A DNA stretch of 64,000 bases from the NCBI RefSeq assembly GCF_030463535.1, contig NC_132878.1:91347507-91411506 (forward strand), in the 5' to 3' direction. The position numbers and the translations under genes were made by a program. The stretch is from Salminus brasiliensis. Taxonomy: Eukaryota; Chordata; Actinopteri; Characiformes; Bryconidae. The notes beneath the pieces were generated by a model. The model saw nothing but the letters and a program-made list of their open reading frames with translations, was not told the origin of the DNA and searched no databases. Positions 11,455 to 21,999 of this stretch are shown here, in pieces. Position 1 is the first letter of the stretch; each line of letters starts with the position of its first letter.

Positions 11455-11580
11455 CTTCAATTCAATTCAAAATGTATTTATATAACACCTTTCACAACAA
11501 ATGTTGTCACAAAGCGCTTTACAGAGATCGAGGTCCACGCCTCTTATGAGCAGTGAGTGAAATGAAGGGACAGTAAATAT
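11455..11580 (-). mobile_element. LINE 3'-terminal scrap
   Basis: It begins with ttcaattcaattcaaaatg, a TTGAA-type tail read on the minus strand, followed by tatttatataacaccttt and tcacaaagcgctttacagag. This is a very common 3' end of fish LINEs. The body is missing. Confidence 0.65.
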
Positions 11581-12026
11581 TGGATGATCACAGTCTAGCA
11601 CTGCAGTGCTTCATTTACAGCACCATCTACTTTGTGAACACCTCTTTTAATGAATGCATTGAACTATTTGAGTTATCTTAATGGTGTGGAATGAACTTGG
11701 CTGATTCTATCAGCTCCATTTACCATATAGGAGCACTTTCTAGTTCTATCATTACAGTGTAACACTGATCATTATAGCAAAACATACATCTCACTTCCAG
11801 AGATGCTGAGTAATAACAAAGTCAATTCTGAATTTGATCTGGAAACAGAAAAGATTTATTTTTTATAACAAGTCAAACAGTGTGGTCCACAGTGGCAAGA
11901 TTTAAAAACTGAATAACGATGATAGACAGTATGTAAATAAAATACACAAGCCTCCAGCATTACTATACATTCAGTCACACTATAGGACTCAGCGGATCAG
12001 CATACTTGAAATTCTGCATACAGGAT
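11581..12026. other. 3' flank of the rapunzel-like gene; nothing else seen
   Basis: Downstream of the rapunzel-like gene on the minus strand. I see no obvious AATAAA on the minus strand close to the stop. No other element recognised. Confidence 0.45.
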
Positions 12027-12221
12027 ATATGGAAAGTGAATAAAAACAAAAGGAATTAAGTGCTATACAAAAAGGAGGCAAGCTGCACAGGAAAGACTAC
12101 AGCAAGAAAAAAAGGTTCCTCGTTACCCTTTTAAGTCACTTTGGCTTCTTTGATTGCTCCATTACAACGCTTCAGCATATAAGAAGACTATATACTAACA
12201 CTCTTCCCGGAGCAGATGATC

Positions 12222-12905
12222 TCAGTTCTCCTCTTCACACTGGTCCAGGATCTCCTGCATCTTGGTCTGAATGTCAATGATCATTTTGGCCCATTTCTCC
12301 TTGACCTGATCCTCGTCGTCCTCCGTGATGGAGGAGTAGCCTATCAGCGCTATGAGGCCGATATGGAACAGATGGGCCAGGTGAGAGCACCTAGCCTCTA
12401 TCACCCTTCTGTTCCTGTCGCAGTGCTCCAGGTAAACCTCAAGGAGAGGCCGCTCAAATAGCGACCCAGTCCCCATGACGCCACGATAAAACACATCCAA
12501 GCTTGAATCGCTCTTGTTGTTTTTGTAGACCTTCTCAAAGTCCCCCATGTAGCGGCTTGCGTTCTCCGGGTCCCCCTTGACCCTATCCACCATGGTGTTG
12601 AAGGCACTGTACTGGTGCTTGATGTATTCCTCGTACTTGCCAAACGTCTCGTTGATCTTGTCTATGCGGATCTGCCGCAGGGTCTGCCTGTTCCTCTCAG
12701 AGATGGCCTCCAGCTTGTCGTGAATCAGACTGAAGTTATTTACAATTTGATTACTTTCTTTGTCCACCAGGCCGTTCCTCAAAGCCCTGACCAGGGAAGT
12801 GACGATGTCGAAGAGGGGGTCTATGGAGGAGGAGAGCAAGGGGATTTGCTCCAAAAAGCCCAGGTCCACCATGGATGTAGAGATCACCAGCTTTTCATTC
12901 ACCAA
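12222..12905 (-). CDS. rpz-like: Rapunzel-like protein (last coding exon)
   Basis: A member of the fish-specific rapunzel family, known from a zebrafish fin-overgrowth mutant. The biochemical role is unknown. The frame runs 227 codons to a TGA at 12222-12224. Recognisable parts, counted from 12905, are an N-terminal hydrophobic stretch, a charged helical middle (ISERNRQTLRQIR, KYEEYIKHQYSAF), LFERPLLEVYLEH, and a membrane-like segment LFHIGLIALIGYSSI at about 179-193, followed by an acidic helical tail. The codon at 12903-12905 is TTG, not ATG. The first in-frame ATG is at 12870-12872 (216 residues). An in-frame TAG preceded by a T-run, 12914-12925, looks like a splice acceptor, so the true N-terminus may lie in an unplaced upstream exon. 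The frame is intact and the gene is probably functional. It lies on the same strand as the paralogue at 27542-28225. Confidence 0.85.
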   Translation of the reverse strand: MVNEKLVISTSMVDLGFLEQIPLLSSSIDPLFDIVTSLVRALRNGLVDKESNQIVNNFSLIHDKLEAISERNRQTLRQIRIDKINETFGKYEEYIKHQYSAFNTMVDRVKGDPENASRYMGDFEKVYKNNKSDSSLDVFYRGVMGTGSLFERPLLEVYLEHCDRNRRVIEARCSHLAHLFHIGLIALIGYSSITEDDEDQVKEKWAKMIIDIQTKMQEILDQCEEEN

Positions 12906-12919
12906 GTCCCTGTGATTCT

Positions 12920-13715
12920 AAAAAAAAGGAGAATATGGTTAATTCAGACTTTCAGGAGAATATGGTTAATTCAGGGTGTACTGTAATCCAGACTTACAGT
13001 ACACCCTGCATTGGACTAAAAAAGCAGGCTATCCATTGAAAACCAAGTTCCCGCTTCACCTTCACCACTAGAACTTCTCTTCAAGACCTGGACTTAAGTC
13101 CAGTAAGTCAGGCTTCATATTTTCAGAGTAATCTGATACTATTTCCTGAAGTGCGGAGGAGGAACAGAAAAAATGATGTGTTCATTTCCATGAAAACAAA
13201 AGGAGTCAATTTTAAGGATCCATTTCTAAGAAGAAAAAAGACAAATATGACCAGGCTTGATTGTTGTAACAATGCAGACCCAGGCAGGTTTGTAGGATTC
13301 ATAAGCAGACTTTAATGACAGAATGTAAAGTAGCACAAAACACAGTCCAAGTAAGTACGGCTAATGGCAGGGCAAAAAAGGGTCAGAGGCCAAAAAGAGC
13401 AACAATAAATCCAAAGCAGACACACGAAAATTAAAAATCACAAGGCAAGCAGTGAAAAAAACAAGAAGACAAACCAACACGATATAGAACAATCAGTACT
13501 GCAGCAGGAGAACTGGCAATGCTTCGCAAGGAGCAGTAGAGGGAGAGGTGGGAATAATTAGGGTATTGCAGTTGGGTGTGAGTGATTGAGACTATTTCTG
13601 GATCAACAGCTAGTATTCTGTGGCCAGACGGAGTATCGCATGTTACAATTGTCTAGTTTTGTCCTATGTGGAGATGAGCCACACTGAGTATAAAGTTTTG
13701 GATTTGGACACTCGA
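12920..13715. other. Upstream region of the rapunzel-like gene; no exon placed
   Basis: A 5' exon of the rapunzel-like gene is expected on the minus strand somewhere here or further up, but no frame or donor stands out. A short direct duplication (aggagaatatggttaattca, about 12930-12949 and 12955-12974) lies next to the acceptor. Confidence 0.5.

Positions 13716-13769
<54 letters not shown>
13716..13769. repeat. (TA)n microsatellite
   Basis: About 53 bp of pure TA repeat. The ILE-TYR-rich frame over it is an artefact. Confidence 0.98.
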
Positions 13770-13775
<6 letters not shown>

Positions 13776-14224
13776 TGCCTGAAAATGCATAAATCCTCAT
13801 TTTATAGATATTATATGCAAGGATATGTTTAATGGAAAACAAGCTGAAATTAGAGATGGGCAATATGACAAGATTTGATCTACTTTTAAATTATATTTTT
13901 AAATATTTGAAATTTGAAAATGTCTTTAAATACAATGTTATTACCCACCTCTAGTTGAAATGGTTGGCTAGCATCTACTTTAAAAGTATATTTGCTAAAG
14001 ATAAGATAAACTGCAAGTCTGATTGTGTACCTTTAAAACTTGCTAAAATATTGCACTAGCTAGCAAGCTTGCTATACAAACTAAACTTTGGGTTCAGGTA
14101 CATTTACTGGAGGTAGAATTTCAGAACAACCCAAACATTTATGTTTTTTCTATAATTAAAGGATAGGTTGTGTCAAAGCAGATGTTTTGTTTGCAGCTTA
14201 ACAACAAGAAGAGACTAAAAATCT

Positions 14225-14535
14225 TGAGATTTGAAACTCAGCTCTGATTCAAAGCCCAGAGACTCGAGTCTCGACTCAGACTTAAACCCAGAGACTCCTG
14301 ATTTGACTCAGACTCAAAGCCAGAGACTCAAAACTTGGAGTCCTACCCCAGATACTTGTGACTTGACTAAGAGCGAAAGCCCAGAGACTCAAGACTTGAT
14401 TTGACTCTAAACTCACAGACTTCAAAAAGCCCAGAGACTCGAGAGTTGACTTGGATTCAAACACCAGAGATTGGATGTGCAGATTAGACACTTTAGAAAG
14501 CTCATACTTGAACCCCAGAGACTTGAGTCTCAGTG
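14225..14535 (-). repeat. Degenerate minisatellite built on cagagactc
   Basis: The phrase cagagactc or ccagagact recurs about every 25-50 bp through this stretch, with acttga/gactcaga between. The serine-leucine-rich frame on the minus strand (14282-14491) is a by-product. A shorter version lies at 29397-29665 in the second copy of block A. Confidence 0.75.
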
Positions 14536-14563
14536 CAAATGAAGCAACCTTTGAACATCTCCT

Positions 14564-14790
14564 TTATACAGCTATTTTAACCTTAATCAAAGTGAAAGTA
14601 CTGAGCAAACGCTGCTCTTTCTCAAGACTGGCATCTCTTTTAAGCGTTACAGGATCATATGACAGATACTTCAGTAGTGCAGTAGTTGCAGCACGATGAA
14701 GGAAGTTGTGGTTAAATGCTTTCCGCAAACGAACAACAGAAGGGGTCAAAGGAAAGGCAGCAATACCACGAGTCAGAGCAGACTGCAAAA
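14564..14790 (-). other. Unidentified 74-codon exon-like frame (block A copy 1)
   Basis: On the minus strand an open frame includes TRGIAAFPLTPSVV, RLRKAFNHNFLHRAATTALL and KYLSYDPVTLKRDASLEKEQ. It ends at a TAA after TLIKVKIAV. It is immediately preceded by a T-rich stretch and ttttgcag at about 14785-14795, which looks like a splice acceptor, so it could be a last exon. I do not recognise the protein. The same frame is open at 29699-29925, and its reverse-complement relatives in unit R are all broken by stops. It could be part of an unknown DNA transposon rather than a host gene. Confidence 0.5.
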
Positions 14791-15689
14791 TATTGAGCTG
14801 TTAAAAAGGGTGGCTTGGTGCTGATGAGATGTGGACCTTTTTTAAAAAACATGTTTATGTTACGGTTCCTAAAACCAAACAAATTTACCTTAATTTAAAT
14901 TAAATTGGAACAGATTCTGAATGTTCATATATCATACAATTTACATCATTTGGCATTGCTATGTGAATTCTAGTGGCAGAATTATCAGCATCTATTTTTG
15001 CTTTATAATTTAGTAATTGGTTTGAATGTCAAATAAACACTATTATAAGAAATAATTAATAATAACAGGCACACTTCACTTAAGATGGCATCTAAATGTC
15101 TACTCCGGCACTGACTCCACTACCCTACAAGAAGAAAACACAGCCAACATCACATTACAGTGCGGGTGTGTGCTATTTCAGACTAGATCTGATGGAGATT
15201 TCTTTTTCACCACTGATATCTGATGCCCTTCGGTGCCAAGACAGCTTCTCTAGTGGATGTTGCTGAAATGAAGGGAAATGGTTCAGTTCAGGCTTGAATC
15301 CGAAAGATACCTCAAACTTAGATGCTGCCAAATACCAAAGTCAGTGTGGATACCTAGACACACAACACTCGCCAAACTATACTTGCAAGATAAGTGCTGA
15401 CTTGAAGTCTCTTGACAGAGCTGGGTCTTCAGCTTACCCAAACCTCACCTAATAAGCAGCAAGCTCTAAACTAACCAAGACAGACAACATTTCTAACACA
15501 GTCTAGTTAAGAGCCTATTCAAAACCAGCCTACCTTACAAGCAGAGGATGAGCCCAAGTAAAAAGGCAAGCGCACTGATTTCTATGCGAATTCGGGCTTA
15601 ATTTATCTAGATTTGCAAGGCGTTAGCCCCGCCCCTGCAAATCAGACGTCAGCTAACCCGAAACCACAACTGAGCATCCAGGTTAATTA

Positions 15690-16035
15690 GTATTGCAGAT
15701 ACAATAAGCCTATCTTGAGCAGATAAACATGAACCTATGGGCACCATGCCTAATGCCAATAATTGTATTCTCTGGAATGATGGGGCTCCAGACAATACTT
15801 TTGGGATATGATTGAAGAGTTGGGGATGGTGATCATCCAACATCCTGACCTCACTAATGCTCTTGTCTCTGAATACAGTCAAATCCTCACAGCAATGCAT
15901 CAAAGTCTTGTAGAAAGCCTCTTTCCTGGACCATAGCGACAGTTACTCCAACAAGACAAACCTTTTGCAATACATTTGATTTCAGTGGAAACAATGAACG
16001 AGCAGGTGTCCCAATATTTTTGTCCATATAACATA
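15690..16035 (+). mobile_element. Tc1/mariner-like remnant (3' part)
   Basis: The phrases agataaacatgaacctatgg, ctgaccTCACTAATGCTCTTGT-like sequence and the end ccaatatttttgtccatata are typical of a fish Tc1-like element: a degraded C-terminal coding region (TNALV..) and an inverted terminal repeat at the end. It is on the same strand as the copy at 30960-31310 and related to 28560-28800. Confidence 0.65.
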
Positions 16036-16039
16036 GACG

Positions 16040-16487
16040 GTGACTAGAGAACCAGACAAATAATAATCCCTTATCCTCCATAATCACATGTATCTTTATT
16101 TTATTTTACATTGAGTTCCACTGATAACACTGTTTGTCTTAAATTATATGTGACCATTTTCTTATCTCTCTTTATCTGAGAATTAAACAAGATGTCTTAT
16201 TATTGTACCTTTATGGTTTATGGAAAAGAGCTGTGTTCCTATTCGCTGCCCTGTTGTGTTTTCAATAAGCAGTTTGACTGTTTTCCATTATAACGTCAGC
16301 ACAAATGGGCAGGGTAAAGCTTTAATAGATTAAATTAGTGACTATATGCAAATATTTTAATAAAGATTTTGTGTTATCATGAAACAGCACTAAACAGTTT
16401 TACACAAAATTATTATTGGTAATGTGCTGCCTATTTTTTTTTATACTTTTAATTACTTTTAATAATTTTTCTAAAAATCCATTCATG
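16040..16487. other. Rest of block A; AT-rich, no gene
   Basis: Duplicated at 31320-31800. Nothing coding is seen. Confidence 0.5.
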
Positions 16488-18020
16488 GTGGAGAGGTACA
16501 TGTAGGACATTAAGGCATGTAAGGCAAAATAGTCACCAGGAAAAATGTAGATGTTTTTATTTTACCTTTTTTACTATTATCAACATTACATATGAAACTC
16601 AGAAAACGTGTGTAGGTTCACTGGTAGTTTTGTCAGTAAATAAAATAGCTTTTTTTGGTGTTGCAGACATTTTGATCCCGGAATCCAATCACCACTATTG
16701 TAAAGATTTGATAAGTTTCTCTACAATTAACCATTTCCCACCAAACCCCACTCTGAATGACTGTGTTTACATCTTAATATCTGAATTATGCAGATTCAGC
16801 TAACCCAAAATCACACCGGAGCACCCAGGTTAATCAGTACTGCCAATAAAATAGGACTATCTGGAGCAGATAAACATGAACCTATGGGCACCAAACTTAA
16901 TGCCAATAACTGCATTATTTGTCATTGTAAAGAGTTTGTAAGTTTCTCTACAGTTAACCATTTCACACCAAACCCCACTCTGAATGACTTTGTTTAAATC
17001 TAAGGAACTGAATTTTGCAGAATGTTTGGATAAATTGTTGAAATTTATTGGACGTTCTGTGAAAATTTAGAGTTCAGATTTCGGATTATGAGGTGTCTGG
17101 GATGTAAACAGTTAAATTTTAACTCTCTTGGTGGCTGAAAGTTTTATTAAAATTTATTAAAGTTACTAAGTTTTATTAAATTCGTAATTTTATTTTTTCA
17201 TTTTTAAGAAGTCTGTTATCTGTTGTTCCTTGAACTTAGAATCAGACCTCAATGATTTTTTACAGAACCTCCAATCAACTTAAAGACCTAGATTGCTCCT
17301 TTCTCACCTTCCAGCAGTTTTTAATCTTCTGACTAGTAAACAGTTGGTTTAGAAAGAGCAAAAACAGATGTATTCTGATAATTCTGTCACCGGCATTCAC
17401 ATAGCAATTGCAAATGATGTATAATGTATAATTTTGAAGCTCTTAACCTCTGAACATTCGTAATATGATTATTTTTTATTTAAATAAACATGAACATGAA
17501 AGGTTTAATGGAGCATTTTTATTAATATAGAACCTTCACATCCTAAATCTAAAAAAGAAGTTCTTCACATCCCATCAACTCAAAAGTGTTTTTCTACAGC
17601 ATCACACCTTTTTTAACACCTCCATTTTTAGCAGTCTTCTATTACTGGTTGTACTGCTGCCATCTTGACCCCTCCGTTGTTTGTTTGCAGAAAGAATTTA
17701 ACCACAACTTCTTTTTTATCGAGCTGCAACTTTAGATTTACTAGAACAAAGAATTTCACATCTAATTCACTCTAAAGGACTATTTGTTAATGCTCGGATT
17801 TACATTACAATTACAATTACCAATTTCACACCAAACCCCCACTCTGAATGACTTTGTTTATATCTTAATAACTGATACAGATTCAGATTCTTGTGAATAT
17901 ATGTTTATTTTTAAATACATGTTTTGTGACCTGAAGTTTTTACTGAAAGTACAATACTTTTAACACAAAAAAAAAACATTGATGAAAGAGATAGATGCAG
18001 GACTTTGTAATGCAAAATGC
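16488..18020 (+). repeat. Unit R copies (first cluster)
   Basis: AT-rich repeat with recognisable landmarks: catgtaggacattaaggcat followed by ggcaaaatag (16500-16535), gttgcagacattttgatccc (16663), ccaaaccccactctgaatga (three times, at about 16740, 16968 and 17833), gtgtctgggatgtaaacag (17094) and tgtttgtttgcagaaag (17680). The last resembles a splice acceptor followed by AATTTAACCACAACTTC, a degraded form of the frame at 14564-14790. All frames are broken. Confidence 0.8.
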
Positions 18021-18052
18021 TTTTTTAAATAATTAAGTCAAGCAAGCTACAC

Positions 18053-18364
18053 TGTGCCTTTAAGAGAATCAAACTCTTTTTTTTCATATGTGTGTATCTG
18101 CAAGAGCCCCTCTCACAACAGTCTAGAGGCAGAGAGTGAGTTCTAGTGGTGAGCTCTGACAGCAGCTGTAGCAGCTGTCTTGTTCATTGTGTTAGACTCT
18201 GTACACCTCCAGTAACACTGCTACGGAGCTCCATGCAATATTCTTCTTTCATTCATGAAGGGAATGTTAGCAGCCGTGCGACTGAGCATAAAATGGTTTT
18301 GTGTGGTAAATAAACCAGCCCTTTGTGTAGCCCAAGTCCTGGTGTCTGTGTGGTATCTTTCACA
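18053..18364 (+). mobile_element. LTR-like sequence, 312 bp
   Basis: It starts tgtgcctttaag and ends ggtatctttcaca, so it has TG...CA termini, and carries a polyadenylation-type aataaa at 18308-18313. An identical-length copy is at 37803-38114. Here it is followed by tggcagctttcag and about 150 bp that could be a leader with a primer-binding site, then by L1-like DNA. The LTR family is not identified. Because the left flank is shared with the other copy, its exact left edge is uncertain. Confidence 0.55.
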
Positions 18365-18529
18365 GTGGCAGCTTTCAGCCCCTGAAACTTCCTGGCCTAC
18401 CCTAACGGTGAGATAGTACTAGGTACCAAGGAATGAAACTCATTGGATCATTGCAACTCCTGGTCCAAGAGCTGGCCCAAAACGGATATTTTTTTTAAAT
18501 AATTTCCTCCTAATTTCAATTGAGGAATT

Positions 18530-18772
18530 GCCTCAAAGTTTAAGATACTTCAAGTGCTACAGAGTCATCGAGGTCCTCGGATTTGATATGAATAAAACCA
18601 CATCATCTACGTACAGAGAAATGTGATGTGCTGTCTGAACTGTCTGAACATTTTCTGATGGCTGTAGCTAGAGGCTCAATACAAAGAGAGAACAGAAACG
18701 GGGAAAGACCACAGCCTTGTCTAGTTCCTCTGTGGAGAGAAAAGGAAAGGGAGATATATTATTATTGGTTAT
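18530..18772 (-). mobile_element. L1-like LINE reverse-transcriptase fragment
   Basis: On the minus strand the frames give [20 protein letters not shown] and then [11 protein letters not shown], the conserved RT motifs of L1-type elements with a YVDD box. It is the uninterrupted counterpart of 38115-38685, which is split by a SINE. It has stops and is dead. Confidence 0.85.
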
Positions 18773-18959
18773 TACTTCCCACCATTTTGTCTGCATTGCT
18801 TTTAAAGGGTTTGTATATTCTGCTGTGGTGGTTCAGTGGTAACGTACTGATCTTTCGTCACCAGGGTCGGGAACACTGTTACAATGTCTGTCAGCCTGCT
18901 CCTTGTTACATTGTAGAACTAATTTGATTCTCTGATGTGTCTGCTCCCACACTTGTTCA

Positions 18960-19645
18960 CTGCGACTCGTCCATGTGTTGACCACAGGTACGTCCGAGGA
19001 AATCCCAGTCCAAGGAGCCAGGGGAGGCTGATAACCGAGACAATATTGGAAGGGAGTCAGTCCTGAGGGAGTCAGTTATCGGAACGGAAAAAAACAAACA
19101 AATATTTACCTGAATCCTGATTTATTCTTTCACCACGACTGTTGACCACACTTGAGAGGCAAACTGAGGTCCCCATTCTGAAACAATATCTTCAGAAATA
19201 CATTCTGCTGTTTAAAATGCAGTTGGAATAGTGGCAAAGGGGATAAATCTTACATTTCTGGAGAAACGATCAATCAGTCAGGATAGTAGTATGACCTTGG
19301 GAGATGAATGTGAAAAAGTCTACTGCCAGATGTGATCACGGTCAATTAGGTACTTGTAATGGGACTAGTTTGCCAGCGGGTAATGACTTGGGCATCTTAA
19401 ATTGTGAATACAGTGTACATGAAACTACAAAGGCATGTATATATTTTTGCATAGATTCTCACCAATACTTATGGGATAAAAGTTGACGTGTTTGAGTCTC
19501 TCCTGGATGACCAGAGGTGAGCGAGGAATGGGCCCAGGTAATAAGTTGAGTATGAAAATCGCTAGGGATGTAAGTTCTAACTTACCAAACTCATTGATAT
19601 ACACCTGAAAAAGAGAGGGGACTGTAGAGAGCCAATTCATACATA
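18960..19645 (-). mobile_element. Ty3/gypsy pol remnant
   Basis: On the minus strand, pieces of a gypsy polyprotein: VPSLFQVYINEFG (a remnant of the RT palm, usually followed by the catalytic box) is fused directly to LTSLAIFILNLLPGP. The intervening RT/RNase H part, still partly visible at 46070-46405, is deleted here. Dead. Confidence 0.75.
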
Positions 19646-19654
19646 CATAGATAC

Positions 19655-19663
19655 GTAGGTAGG

Positions 19664-19696
<33 letters not shown>

Positions 19697-19778
19697 CACT
19701 TTATTTATCGCACGGGGAAAGTCAGTTTTTACAGCAGCAAAATCAAACAAGAGAGCAGCATAATAAATAATAATAATA

Positions 19779-19814
<36 letters not shown>

Positions 19815-19830
19815 TCATCTCCCTTTTTAA
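19655..19830 (-). mobile_element. LINE 3' end with (GATA)n and (AAT)n runs
   Basis: A gatagata run at 19665-19698 leads into cactttatttatcgca and acagcagcaaaatcaaacaa, the 3' UTR of a fish LINE read on the minus strand (compare 60790-60890). An (AAT)n microsatellite lies at 19767-19812. Confidence 0.7.
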
Positions 19831-20239
19831 TTTATACTAAATTGTATGCACTGTACTGTAATTGTACTGCACAATCACTATATCTATTAGGGGGCACAAT
19901 GTGGACATTACAGATAACTTAGGAGTTATTTCCCTCTGCTCCTGAATCTAATAGGGCTGAAACAACACAAGATTTAGACTGGCAGAAAAGAGTAGCAGGT
20001 AACAAGAAAGACAGGGAAAATTGCTCAGTCGATTGCCAAAAGTCTAAAGCCTAGGCTAATCAGAAGCAAAACAGGTGGTATAGATCAGAACTCAGGTGGC
20101 CTAGAGCGTAGGTGGCTGGTTGTAGTCACATGATGACTCAGTGTCTCCCAGAGGACTCTGGGAACTGGAGTCAATTTCTCCTTAGGTAAATGTATTCTAT
20201 ACACCTCTAAAACTCACCAAGCTAAAATTAGTTACTAGT

Positions 20240-20460
20240 CATTTCCAGATGTGGCTCAGTAGTTAGAGCTCTGGGCTATTGGTGACAGAGGTGTGGGTTC
20301 GATAACCAGGCTTGGCAAGCTGCCCGAGGCGGTGGCACGTGTGTTCACTGTCACTGTGTGTGTTTGATCACTAGTGTGAGTGTGTGTGTTCATTGTCACT
20401 GTGTGTGTTTGATCACTAGTGTGAGTGTGTGTGTTCACTTCATGGGTGGGTTAAAGGCAG
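20240..20460 (+). mobile_element. tRNA-derived SINE with two-unit 45-bp minisatellite
   Basis: An A-box-like tggctcagtagttagagc and a B-box-like gtgggttcgataacc (20294-20308) identify the SINE head. Its GT-rich part has been replaced by a 45-bp tandem unit containing gatcactagtgtgagtg. Two units are present here (gatcactag at 20366 and 20411). Confidence 0.8.
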
Positions 20461-20574
20461 AGACCAAATTCCATCTGTGTCCAACATGGTACAAGAACAT
20501 GGTAGTCTTGTCCTGGGTCTTAAAGAGGATCATTTCTGTAAAAGTAAATGAATGTTGTAATAGAATGACTTGTA

Positions 20575-20620
20575 TATCACTGTTTATTATTATTATTATT
20601 ATCATTATTAGTCCCAGGCA
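20575..20620. repeat. (TTA)n microsatellite
   Basis: Short trinucleotide run; it is the counterpart of the longer run at 47836-47890. Confidence 0.85.
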
Positions 20621-21354
20621 AACACTATGCTTTATTGGGGTGCTCATATTTCTATCATTACAGCAGATTCTCTCTGTGAAGTTGCTGTCAGGCCTGTAGT
20701 TGACATGGCAGATAGTCCAGACTCTGAAGAAGAGGTACAGAAGCTGAAACACCCTGCATTCATTTGATGCTACAGCGCCACCATGTGGTTATGATATGGT
20801 ACATTATCATTACTTCAATAGTACAGCGCTGCCTTGTGGTTGTAAGCTGCATCAGCAAAACCCGCCCATGACAAAAACAAAAGCATTTCACTTGTTGGAA
20901 GTCAGGTGTATTTCACACAGTGAGATTGGAGAGAAGAGCCTGATGCTAAATATTAGAGAGGTTAGAGAAGGTCCAAGAATATATTAATATATGTTAATAA
21001 ATATTAAAATAGTTGCATTGTAGAAATACCAGGACAGGAATGAGGTGATGGGTGAAAAAGGTCCTGGAGTCCAAAGAACAAATCCAGGCTATATGGAAGT
21101 AAGTGTGTAGAAAATCTAATTAAAAATATAAAAAATGATATGTGTAAATAATAAAACCAGAGGGATGATGCTTCTGAGAAATCCATACCAAGACCAGCAT
21201 CTGCTGGTAGCTGGGTTCAGAGAGTCTGAGCTGGACTTTGATGGTTAAGGTGGTTACAAAGCTGGTCATCTGGTAAATCAGCTGGGTAGGATTTACCAGC
21301 TAAGCTCTTATCCAGGGTGCATTTGCATCAAAGTTTGGTGGCAAGGGGTGGTAT

Positions 21355-21625
21355 CTACAAATTAGGCAGCAAGTGAACAGTCAGAAAGATAATGTTAGAA
21401 GCAGGAAAAATGGACAAGCACAAGAATCAAAGTCACTTTTACAAGAACCAATTTGTGATGGCTAGACGACTTGGTCAGAATATCTCCAAAACAGCAGGCA
21501 GGTCTTGTGGGGTTTTTGTGGTATACAATGGTCAGTACCTACCAAAAGTGGGTCATAGGCACCTAAGGCTTATGTTATGACTAGCTTTGTAATGCTGATA
21601 GATCATCTAAACCAGTGATTGTAGA
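21355..21625 (+). mobile_element. Tc1-like transposase N-terminal remnant
   Basis: The frame at 21392-21580 contains FVMARRLGQNISKTAGRS, the DNA-binding helix-turn-helix start of a Tc1-like transposase. It is followed by tctgtgggg and the tggtcagtacctacc phrase, after which the rest of the gene is missing. Confidence 0.8.
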
Positions 21626-21999
21626 AAACATGGATACCATGGTTTTATTGCCTTCTGTTCTACAAAACTGCAAAGAACTGTTAATGTCTGTTAATGCGAC
21701 CAACAGCACAGCATGACACGATGTCAGAACAACTAATTTTAACAGTAATAAGGAATGATAGATGAAGTAATAGTACAATTCACTAGGCTACTTGCCTGAC
21801 AGCTCAACTACAGCTCAGCTCCTCCAGGCAAGGCTGTCAATCACTTCAGTCCAGTCCTAGAGTGTAAACCCGCCTTCTTACGATATAGCAGAATAAGGGT
21901 TAAACACTGAAATCTGTGTGGGTGTGTGTTGGGGTGGGGGCACAGGGAAAACTAGCTGTTGGAATTAGACACTGGAGATGGAAAGACAGTTTAGAGGAG

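Larger units (their letters stand above)
14078..16530. repeat. Segmental duplication block A, copy 1
   Basis: Matches 29266-31853 in the same orientation with only scattered substitutions. Relative to copy 2 it lacks about 180 bp (30527-30706) at 15431, with a 2-3 bp microhomology at the joint, and lacks or gains small segments near 15200 and 16065. It contains a degenerate minisatellite, an open 74-codon frame on the minus strand and a Tc1-like remnant (separate entries). Confidence 0.9.

Noticed and set aside
18815-18880. tRNA-like sequence (tggttcagtggtaacgtac) also at 45628-45690
   Set aside because: The A-box-like part is good but the B-box region reads gggtcgggaacac and no stem pairing follows. 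At most a decayed SINE head.
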